Assembly: GCA_003354225.1 (NCBI GenBank)
Contig: PIVH01000780.1
Coordinates: forward strand, 1-5,005
DNA length: 5,005 nt
From: Globobulimina sp.
Taxonomy: Eukaryota > Foraminifera > Rotaliida
Direction of reading: 5' to 3'
Shown: positions 1 to 5,005 of the stretch, piece by piece
Layout of the letters: each line of letters opens with the position of its first letter
Position numbering within the stretch: position 1 is the stretch's first letter
Made by a program: the position numbers and the translations under genes
The notes under the pieces: model-generated
The model's input: the letters and a program-made list of their open reading frames with translations, nothing else
The model's database searches: none
What the model was told of the DNA's origin: nothing

Positions 1-3000
1 GTCGCGGCCGCATCGAAGGTTTGCTCATACCTTCAATCAACGGCAATATCTCTAAGAAATCAGACAAGGTTTTGTTTAATTGCTTATACTGCGCCCATTT
101 CTTGATTTTCTTGTTCAATTTCTTGCATTTGTTCTCATACAATTCCGCATTGTTCCGCATCTTCTCAATGGAGGACATGACCTGCGTCCAGCAGATGTTT
201 CGGTATTCATCCATGGTATCAATGACATTGCCATACACGTTGTAGAGCTGCCGCATGAGAAATAACTCATCTTTGATGACGATGATCTCTTCGTATTTGG
301 TTTTGGGTAAACCGAACAGAGTTTCACCACTCGAATACAACTCATATTTGCGGAATAATGTATCGAATTCGCGCTCATATTTATGCAACGCCACCATGGC
401 ATCGGTGGGTTTGCCCAAATCGCAACTGAATGGCCCTTCCGACTTATACGAGGTATTGAATTCATTGATATCTTTTTTGAACACGCAAATGTTTTTAATC
501 AACGATTTTCGAAATGGTTCTTGTAATTCATTGACTTTATCGCGAACTGTCTCGGCAGAGACTAACAATCGTTTCCATAATACGCGTAACATCGATTTAT
601 TATCGGTTTCGATGTTGGATAAGAATTCGGAGCCTAAATATTTTTCTAATAATTCATAGCGACTAAATATGGATAGGAAATCCATGGAAATCCACGATTG
701 GGTGTCGCGGATATCGGTCAATGCATCAATTACGAATTTAAGCGATGTGAAATCTTTTACTTCGCGATTTAAGCGGTTGTTGTAATTTTTGATCATTTCA
801 ATTCGCGATTCCAAGTCTTGTTTAACTTCTTCATGCAATTTCTCGCAAAATTGCAACTTCCAACGCTGACATTCATGCTTTAACTGATACTTTAAGTTTT
901 TAGTACTTAAATTAAAACATGCTAAGCTTTCGATATTATTTAGTTTATCAATTTCCGATTCCACATTGGCCACTTTTTGTAATTCATCGATAAAATCTTG
1001 TAAGATACGCTTTTGTTTAATAAATTCTTTGTATTCATCCTCTGGTTCTTTTAACCAGAGCCATTCGAATTTCTTATATTTCTCCAAATGAGATTGTGCG
1101 AATTGTTTTGTGTCTTCGACGGCTCCGGTTAGCAATAACAATACGACCACCACATTTTTATCCGACGACAATGTGGTGAAAAATGGAATATTTTCTCGCG
1201 ACTCACCATTTTCCGAGACTCCCCAATCCAAAATATCTTGTGTGGTATGGATTACTTTCTTAGCAATACAATTTATGGAATCTTGGATCTCATCCAAACT
1301 TGGTTTAATTACAACTTTGGGAACCATTAAACTCAAATTTACTTCAAATAATGCCGTATCTGATAAAAATGATTTGGAGGATCGCGACGAGGCTCTATCT
1401 TTTAATTTATTCAACGAGGTTTTAATGCAATTCAGTATGGAATGATACATCATAGTCTGATAATAATATATGACTTTATTAAATTCGATTTGCGAAACCG
1501 TTTCAATTTCAGAGGCATATTGTGGAGGAATGGCAAAATCCTTTACTTGCGTTATTAAGTCTTTTATGGCATTATAAATTTCGACATTCTTTTCTAATAA
1601 TAATTTAGAGGCATTATTTATGGATTTTTCCTGCTGTTTGACGAAGGATTTACAGGTAAATGATCTATTGGATGGCAAATTTAACAGTGATAAGTTTGCG
1701 ATAAAGCGGAAATTTGCGAGAATTCTATTTTCTAAAATATCATTAATATGAATTATTAAGGACCATAATCGTTGTATGGCAGTATGTGATTTTTCAATAT
1801 ATTTCAATATATTCATCGAATTCCAGGTTAACTGAGTCAAACCGGGCTCCATTATTTTTTTCAGTGCTTCAAAATGAGGAACTATGATTTTCTTAACAAT
1901 GGGCGAGGTACTTTTGATCATATGATTGTACATTTCCGTGATGTTCTTGATTTTGCAGAAATATAATTTAAAATTTGATTCTAATAACAGCACAATTTGA
2001 GCAGACGCAGGGATTTTAAAACCCATTCTTTTTAAGAATTTGGTCTCTCGAATTAATTCGAAAATATGTCGATCGAAATTTGCATAAAATTCACCAGTTT
2101 TGGCATGTTGTATAATGAGAGAAGTTTGCAATTTCTTCTTGCCCACATTACAACAATTTGTCCACGCGGCAAAATATTCCATTTCATAATGTATTAATTT
2201 TTTGGTTAAAGAATTATATTTTTTTATAATTTTATGCGATTCTTTCGGATGAAATACTTTCGGGTTTTCGCGAAATTTATTCATTGGAATGGTTATACGC
2301 CGTAATAATTGTCTCGACCATGCAATATTGCCAGCTACTTTTGTCATATTCTTACCAATGGACGGATTGATACGTTTTTTATAAAATATATCTTGAATTA
2401 TTTCTAAACTCTTACCATACGATTTGAACAATAAAACATATTTTATATCTAAGATATTTTGCAATGCTTCGCGATGTAAAATTAATTTAAATTTATTTAA
2501 TAATTCTAATGAAGTGATAATATTGGAAATGTCGTGGCCTTTATTATTAATGTTATTGTCGTCCAAACTGTCTTCGCCTTCCATAATGTCATCGTCATTT
2601 ATTATTTTATTGAAATTGAGCTCAATGTATACTTCGATCTTATTCTCCAACACAGAATTATTCATTGTAAATTCAACATAATCTCTCTCGAAGGCAGTAT
2701 CACTGTCATTTAACAGATTATGTTGTTTTTTACGAAACTCTCCAATCAATTTATTAAAATTTATGATAATCTCTCTTAAGCCATCAATATGCTGCGATTC
2801 TAATAATTTAAATTGCTGAATCGACGAAAATAAATCGATTAATTTCTCCAATCGTCGACAAAATTTCTCAAATTTCACGAATATTATCGATTGGTCAAAG
2901 GTCCATTGTTTTCCTTTTGGGATTTCCTCCAATTTCTTGCAGGTTGAAAAATATTCGCTGCGATATAAATTCTTTAATTCTATGCAATCTTTCATTGATC

Positions 3001-3865
3001 CTATTAATGTTTCAATCTCTTGACTCCATAAACTTTCTTCTTTTTCTTTTCTATCATCGCCATCACAGATAACATTATTCCGACACTCAATGCATTCTAT
3101 ACATTTCTTAACCATTTGAAACGTAATCCGTGTCAATAAATTGCTCATTCTCGTCTTCCAGCAATAATTTCGAGATAACGTAAATATCATTTTTAAATTG
3201 TTAAACAACAACGGCAATGATTCCCGCATGATTGCTATCTTATTCTCTGAATTGTATAATGGAGCTATAAAAATGCGTAATTTCTCCAAAAATTTCTCAT
3301 TATCTTCCGCTTCATTTAATGCTCGATTTAAGTATTTTGTTACTTTTTTATAAGCCATATAAACCGCAATGGAATCACTATCATCACAGCCTTCCAATGG
3401 ATTTACCCAATTATGGCTATTCTCATCTTGCCGTTTCTTATCTTTCTGCTTATTTCCAGCTAAATTGCCATTGCGTGATCTCACGCGTCTTCTCGATGGA
3501 GAAGTTACGCGATTTCTTCTGGATGGAGACAGAACATTGTTATTGCTTTCATTTCGATTCTCAGTATTTACTGATATTGCATCTGTTAATAATGAGGTAC
3601 CATTTCGTTCAGCTTCTTCTTCAGCGTTTTGTTGCAAAACAGCAATAATGGCACGATATGAGCGCATATTTAATAATTGATAGGTTTTGGTTAATACTAA
3701 ATTTCGTTTACACCAAAAATTAATTTCTTCCTTTGGTCCAGAATTTATTTCCTCAGATCGATGAAAAATGTATGATCTATCATTACAAATGAATGTATAA
3801 ATATTTTTAATCCATTTTGAGACACATTGTCGAATAATATTCATCGAAGCGGTATCTTCAATCAA
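1..3865 (-). CDS. Dynein exon 3, giant coding exon (1288 codons and still open at the left edge)
   Basis: The frame runs from TTG (3865-3863) to the left edge without a stop, in DNA that is mostly AT-rich. The first internal ATG, at 3844-3842, is residue 187. Starting there would remove the VYFLR block, so it is not the likely start. The exon holds DHC_N1 (a helical-bundle tail binding intermediate chains and the partner heavy chain) and the entry to DHC_N2 (the linker). It carries two family-atypical insertions (3374-3631 and 2531-2599) and a Cys cluster (3065-3103). Position 1 belongs to the next codon, which is cut by the edge. Confidence 0.95.
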   Translation of the reverse strand, partial: MIEDTASMNIIRQCVSKWIKNIYTFICNDRSYIFHRSEEINSGPKEEINFWCKRNLVLTKTYQLLNMRSYRAIIAVLQQNAEEEAERNGTSLLTDAISVNTENRNESNNNVLSPSRRNRVTSPSRRRVRSRNGNLAGNKQKDKKRQDENSHNWVNPLEGCDDSDSIAVYMAYKKVTKYLNRALNEAEDNEKFLEKLRIFIAPLYNSENKIAIMRESLPLLFNNLKMIFTLSRNYCWKTRMSNLLTRITFQMVKKCIECIECRNNVICDGDDRKEKEESLWSQEIETLIGSMKDCIELKNLYRSEYFSTCKKLEEIPKGKQWTFDQSIIFVKFEKFCRRLEKLIDLFSSIQQFKLLESQHIDGLREIIINFNKLIGEFRKKQHNLLNDSDTAFERDYVEFTMNNSVLENKIEVYIELNFNKIINDDDIMEGEDSLDDNNINNKGHDISNIITSLELLNKFKLILHREALQNILDIKYVLLFKSYGKSLEIIQDIFYKKRINPSIGKNMTKVAGNIAWSRQLLRRITIPMNKFRENPKVFHPKESHKIIKKYNSLTKKLIHYEMEYFAAWTNCCNVGKKKLQTSLIIQHAKTGEFYANFDRHIFELIRETKFLKRMGFKIPASAQIVLLLESNFKLYFCKIKNITEMYNHMIKSTSPIVKKIIVPHFEALKKIMEPGLTQLTWNSMNILKYIEKSHTAIQRLWSLIIHINDILENRILANFRFIANLSLLNLPSNRSFTCKSFVKQQEKSINNASKLLLEKNVEIYNAIKDLITQVKDFAIPPQYASEIETVSQIEFNKVIYYYQTMMYHSILNCIKTSLNKLKDRASSRSSKSFLSDTALFEVNLSLMVPKVVIKPSLDEIQDSINCIAKKVIHTTQDILDWGVSENGESRENIPFFTTLSSDKNVVVVLLLLTGAVEDTKQFAQSHLEKYKKFEWLWLKEPEDEYKEFIKQKRILQDFIDELQKVANVESEIDKLNNIESLACFNLSTKNLKYQLKHECQRWKLQFCEKLHEEVKQDLESRIEMIKNYNNRLNREVKDFTSLKFVIDALTDIRDTQSWISMDFLSIFSRYELLEKYLGSEFLSNIETDNKSMLRVLWKRLLVSAETVRDKVNELQEPFRKSLIKNICVFKKDINEFNTSYKSEGPFSCDLGKPTDAMVALHKYEREFDTLFRKYELYSSGETLFGLPKTKYEEIIVIKDELFLMRQLYNVYGNVIDTMDEYRNICWTQVMSSIEKMRNNAELYENKCKKLNKKIKKWAQYKQLNKTLSDFLEILPLIEGMSKPSMRPR

Positions 3866-4531
3866 CTATTTGTGCATTTGTATATTTGTAGAAGTCGGAA
3901 TAATAATATATTTGTATAAATTACTAAACTGTATCAAAATTGTCATTTGGATCTATATTTTGTAAATTTGCCTTGTCAGGCAATTGTAAACTAATCCCAT
4001 TGTCCAAATTATTGATTGATGTGGTCAGTAATTCAGAAAATTGTTTTCCTTTTTTAATAAATTTTCTTTTTTCTTTTGAATCGTTGATTTTTTCCCATTC
4101 ATTTGTCGTTGAAATGATTGGGGAATAAACATCGGAAATGCACGATTTTAATATAGGGATTAAGGAAGATTTGGATATATTGCCTGTTAATATATTATTA
4201 TCACTGCGGTTTTTAAGATTTATTTGTTTCGAGGTATTTCGTAAAAAGTATACACAGTTTCCACATAATGTCGGTGATTCTTGGCTACATTCAATTAATT
4301 TGGTTTCTGTTTCGTAAAAATATACTCTCGATGCGTTTTCTCCTGATTTTAACCAAACAGATATTGAATCACGATTTGAACTATTTTTATTTGTTTTTTT
4401 TTGTATTTGCTTTTGTAAAAAAGAAATACAAAAATTAGATTTAACTCAAAGCATTCAGATATTTTTGATATGTTACAATTGAGAGAGTTTTGAATGACTA
4501 ATTGCATCCATTGTGTTCTTGGATTACTCAT
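1..4531 (-). CDS. DNAH5/DNAH8-like: Axonemal dynein heavy chain, outer-arm DNAH5/DNAH8-like, N-terminal 1467 residues; exons 4531-4446, 4380-3930, 3865-1; 3' end outside window
   Basis: Force-generating ATPase subunit of ciliary outer dynein arms; this part is the cargo/dimerisation tail and the start of the linker, and the motor is not in the window. The joined exons read 28 codons + GA, then T + 150 codons, then 1288 codons, with no stop. Family marks seen: CVYFLR at residues 71-76; a Trp-containing block W197-W230 (WIKNI, INFW); RMSNLL and QMVKKC near 419-434; FEWLWLK around W1114-W1116; a helical run near W1237; GPF at 1323-1325; LFGLP at 1362-1366; KKW at 1436; MRPR at the edge, where the family usually continues to HW. 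DHC_N1 is about 180-770 and DHC_N2 starts about 1290. Roughly 1460 residues before this motif fits a chain of about 4500. The start at 4531 is the first ATG after an in-frame TAG (4540-4538) and has A at -3. Dynein identity is near certain; DNAH5/8 over other axonemal classes is likely, resting on the LFGLP and GPF region. Confidence 0.9.
2..520 (-). other. Start of the dynein linker domain (DHC_N2)
   Basis: Residues about 1295-1467. In order: a helix with FKKDI; GPF (1323-1325); a helix ending in YSSGE; LFGLP (1362-1366) followed by a Tyr-Glu-Glu turn; the helix with RQLYNVY; KKW (1436); and MRPR (1464-1467). This order and spacing are the conserved linker entry of axonemal heavy chains, and the LFGLP form is what I associate with the DNAH5/8 branch. 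The linker is the lever that swings over the AAA ring during the power stroke. Only its N-terminal part is present. Confidence 0.85.
2531..2599 (-). other. Acidic, Asn-rich loop in the dynein tail (residues about 602-624)
   Basis: The segment reads NDDDIMEGEDSLDDNNINNK, with 8 Asp/Glu and 5 Asn. It is flanked by ordinary amphipathic helix on both sides. Low complexity and charge suggest a flexible loop between tail helical bundles. No function can be assigned. Confidence 0.55.
3065..3103 (-). other. Cys cluster C-x2-C-x2-C-x5-C in the dynein tail
   Basis: Cysteines are at residues 434, 437, 440 and 446, directly after the helix QMVKK. The family usually has one Cys at the first position here; the others are extra. 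The reading is direct from the frame. Whether the residues bind metal or are coincidental is not shown. Confidence 0.6.
3374..3631 (-). other. Low-complexity insertion in DHC_N1 (residues about 258-343)
   Basis: It lies between the helix ending RAIIAVLQ and the helix starting VYMAYKK, two segments that are nearly adjacent in typical axonemal heavy chains. It is rich in Asn, Ser, Arg, Glu and Asp. In order: a Glu-rich start (EEEAER), Asn-rich stretch, two SPSRR repeats, Lys/Gln/Asp stretch, and a DDSDS end. It is in frame, with no sign of splice-site-bounded removal, so I read it as a disordered surface loop. The SP sites and basic runs could be phosphorylated or bind partners, but that is inference. 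Confidence 0.65.
3488..3529 (-). repeat. Two SPSRR repeats in the dynein tail insertion
   Basis: SPSRR occurs at residues 292-296 and 301-305, nine residues apart, followed by RVRSRNG. The two copies share most bases (tcttct then cga or gga, then tggaga on the plus strand), so one probably arose by a local 27-bp duplication. This is a small serine/arginine-type basic patch. Confidence 0.7.
3866..3929 (-). other. Intron 2 of the dynein gene, 64 bp (phase 0)
   Basis: It begins gtttagtaat and ends cacaaatag on the minus strand. Retention would stop translation two codons later (GTT TAG), so splicing is needed to reach exon 3. The next in-frame stop marker, TAG at 3868-3866, is the acceptor itself, which explains why exon 3 opens immediately after it. 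No other AG lies near the 3' end of the intron. Its size nearly equals intron 1, supporting a narrow intron-length class in this genome. Confidence 0.85.
3868..3891. repeat. Three tandem 8-bp units in intron 2 (atttgtNN)
   Basis: Units are atttgtgc (3868), atttgtat (3876) and atttgtag (3884), and a further atttgtat lies at 3910. On the minus strand these give acaaat steps running up to the acceptor. They may be slippage products in a non-coding AT-rich intron. Confidence 0.6.
3930..4380 (-). CDS. Dynein exon 2, extreme N-terminal tail (residues 29-179)
   Basis: The 451 bases complete Asp29 and add 150 codons. The block with C68, C71 and VYFLR (72-76), then a helix ending near YSPII (114-118), W124 and a final GISLQLPD (157-164), follows the order of the extreme N-terminus of axonemal heavy chains. 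In that family an aromatic-Leu-Arg strand precedes a Pro/Trp-containing helix. It ends GATACA|gtttag, phase 0. No long ATG-to-stop ORF marks this exon because it lacks its own start, so simple ORF calling misses it. Confidence 0.86.
4381..4445 (-). other. Intron 1 of the dynein gene, 65 bp (phase 2)
   Basis: It begins gttaaatct and ends aaaatag on the minus strand. Its length is not a multiple of 3, so retention shifts the frame and terminates translation at 4349. It is very AT-rich and consists largely of one hairpin (see the repeat at 4398-4434). The phase fits exactly: GA from exon 1 plus T from exon 2 makes Asp29. Boundaries are inferred from frame, GT-AG and downstream family similarity, not from transcripts. 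Confidence 0.82.
4398..4434. repeat. Hairpin inside intron 1: 11-bp perfect stem, one bulge, 5 more pairs
   Basis: The arms tttttgtattt (4398-4408) and aaatacaaaaa (4424-4434) are exact reverse complements. Inside them cttttg (from 4410) pairs with aaaaag up to 4423 for five pairs, leaving a one-base bulge at 4409 and a 4-base loop at 4415-4418. The structure fills over half of the intron and would bring the donor (4445) and acceptor (4381) close together. A/T-richness makes chance pairing easier, but 16 pairs in 37 bases is strong. Confidence 0.75.
4446..4531 (-). CDS. Dynein exon 1, first coding exon (28 codons + 2 bases)
   Basis: Encodes MSNPRTQWMQ through ECF and the first two bases of an Asp codon. 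It ends at CTTTGA|gttaaa. The reading frame continues into the intron and stops at 4349 as a spurious 60-residue peptide whose tail is Lys/Ile/Tyr-rich, as expected of translated intron. Removing 4445-4381 instead joins it in frame to 150 further codons with dynein similarity. An alternative donor, AATT|gtaac, lies a little upstream in the exon. I prefer the later site because it keeps the phase and a plausible N-terminal helix. Confidence 0.8.
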
Positions 4532-4553
4532 TGTTCGCTATCAGGAACAATGA
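4528..4553. repeat. 9-bp inverted repeat at the dynein start codon
   Basis: The arms tcattgttc (4528-4536) and gaacaatga (4545-4553) are perfect reverse complements around an 8-base spacer (4537-4544). The left arm contains the dynein start codon on the minus strand; the right arm contains an ATG in the same context on the plus strand. Each arm includes AACAATG, which resembles the consensus of SOX-type HMG proteins. Regulatory meaning is inference. Confidence 0.8.
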
Positions 4554-4646
4554 TTGATTTTGATTTTACTATTTTACTAGAGATCAAGGAAAGTTTTGAT
4601 TTTTGAGAGCAAAGAGAAAAAAAAGCAATATTATCTTTTACGTACA
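4532..4646. promoter_or_regulatory. Divergent intergenic region, 115 bp between opposing start codons
   Basis: It separates the dynein ATG (minus, 4531) from the secreted-protein ATG (plus, 4647). It must contain both 5' untranslated regions and the core promoter elements unless one gene has a distant upstream non-coding exon. No convincing TATA box is seen. Visible elements are the inverted repeat at 4528-4553, a purine-rich run at 4605-4626 just before the plus-strand start, and a short upstream ORF at 4550-4606. Confidence 0.65.
4550..4606 (+). other. Possible upstream ORF of the plus-strand gene (18 codons + stop)
   Basis: ATG at 4550 opens MIDFDFTILLEIKESFDF and stops at TGA 4604-4606, in a different frame from the main start at 4647 and 40 bases before it. 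It would matter only if transcription starts upstream of 4550, which is unknown. It shows no family similarity. Confidence 0.3.
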
Positions 4647-5005
4647 ATGCGTTCACTTTTACAACTTGTCTTATTTATGTTTCTTACATTTCATCAAATC
4701 ATCGTTATGATGGCAACTGTTCACGATTTGGCAAATGGAAAGTTGGAGAGAGGATCAATTCGATTACGACATTCTGATAAATTGGATTTGAATCAAATCA
4801 TTTCATTCGACAAAGTATTGTCGATTTTAATGAATAACCCATCGATAAACACTCCTTATGGTCAATCTCAATATTTACAAATCATTACAATAATCAATAA
4901 AATCATTCAAACAAATCATCAAAAGCATCAATTTTTTGCACCAATGTTTGGATCTGACCTTTTTTTGAATTGTATGAAATGCAAAATGTTATTGAATACA
5001 CAAAA
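4647..5005 (+). CDS. N-terminus of a secreted or lysosomal protein, possibly saposin-B-domain (acid sphingomyelinase-like); 3' end outside window
   Basis: The frame is open for 119 codons from ATG 4647 to the edge. This is the first ATG after the in-frame TAG at 4578-4580, and it has A at -3. Residues 1-23 form a signal peptide: MRS, then a hydrophobic core LLQLVLFMFL (4-13) and IIVM (18-21), with cleavage plausible near A23. Residues 24-100 are polar, with amphipathic Ile/Leu-rich stretches and no cysteine. C109 and C112 (CMKC) then appear with a following helix start, KMLLNTQ. A C-x2-C after a signal and a propeptide-like stretch is how the saposin-B domain starts in acid sphingomyelinases, which degrade sphingomyelin in lysosomes or outside the cell. 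The catalytic metallophosphatase part would lie beyond the window. The gene is well supported; the family is a guess from two cysteines. The last two bases are a partial codon. Confidence 0.72.
   Translation, partial: MRSLLQLVLFMFLTFHQIIVMMATVHDLANGKLERGSIRLRHSDKLDLNQIISFDKVLSILMNNPSINTPYGQSQYLQIITIINKIIQTNHQKHQFFAPMFGSDLFLNCMKCKMLLNTQ

Noticed and set aside
4-11. NotI site gcggccgc as a cloning-linker or vector remnant
   Set aside because: It encodes part of MRPR, expected at this point of the linker, so it is genuine coding sequence.
115-465. 116-residue minus-strand ORF
   Set aside because: It is in a different frame from the dynein exon that fully covers it; Cys/Ser/Arg/Met-rich nonsense composition.
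255-659. 134-residue plus-strand ORF
   Set aside because: Antisense shadow of conserved dynein linker coding sequence.
1110-1445. 111-residue plus-strand ORF (also those at 2424, 3319, 3369 and 3940)
   Set aside because: Antisense to dynein exons; Ser/Leu/Asn-rich, no recognisable domain, no promoter or splice logic.
3842-3844. Met187 as the dynein start codon
   Set aside because: The upstream exons restore conserved N-terminal dynein sequence in exact phase.
1-3865. Ciliate-type genetic code with reassigned stops
   Set aside because: No in-frame TAA, TAG or TGA occurs in the 1467-codon model, so nothing suggests a non-standard code.
4349-4531. Stand-alone 60-residue minus-strand gene
   Set aside because: Its second half is translated intron 1; splicing gives a far better, dynein-like continuation.
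4533-4548. RFX X-box (ciliary gene promoter motif) at gttcgctatcaggaac
   Set aside because: The right half fits, but the left half breaks the pyrimidine rule and the spacer is 4 rather than 1-3; it also sits only 2 bases from the ATG.

Overview
This is a eukaryotic, AT-rich window whose layout appears only once splicing is considered. About 90% of it (positions 1-4531, minus strand) is the 5' part of one very large gene, an axonemal dynein heavy chain. The best match is the outer-arm DNAH5/DNAH8 (gamma-type) branch. I reconstruct three exons: exon 1 at 4531-4446, exon 2 at 4380-3930 and exon 3 from 3865 to the left edge. The two introns are tiny, 65 and 64 bp. Together the exons give 1467 uninterrupted codons, covering the N-terminal tail (DHC_N1) and the start of the linker (DHC_N2). 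The motor (six AAA modules, stalk and microtubule-binding domain) lies beyond position 1. Exon 3 alone is open for 1288 codons, and no plus-strand reading competes with it.

A second gene starts on the plus strand at 4647 and runs off the right edge. Its first 119 codons look like a secreted or lysosomal protein: a hydrophobic N-terminus, then about 85 residues, then a C-x2-C pair. That layout fits the start of a saposin-B domain, as in acid sphingomyelinase-like enzymes, but this is only a suggestion.

The two genes are head to head, with 115 bp between start codons (4532-4646), so they probably share a compact divergent promoter. That stretch holds a 9-bp inverted repeat overlapping the dynein start codon and a short upstream ORF ahead of the plus-strand gene.

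Organism: introns near 65 bp, a tight divergent gene pair, AT-rich DNA and an axonemal outer-arm dynein point to a compact-genome eukaryote with motile cilia or flagella. A small invertebrate such as a bdelloid rotifer would fit, but the sequence does not prove it. The reading frame is compatible with the standard genetic code. GC is uneven: about 42% over positions 1-480 (my count, 202/480) against about 21% over 2401-2520 (25/120).

I see no RNA gene, CRISPR array, transposon or novel multi-gene system. The most notable points are the hidden three-exon gene model, the hairpin filling intron 1, lineage-specific insertions in the dynein tail (one with SPSRR repeats, one acidic/Asn-rich), a Cys cluster, and the palindrome at the divergent start codons. 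No gene-free stretch exceeds 300 bases.
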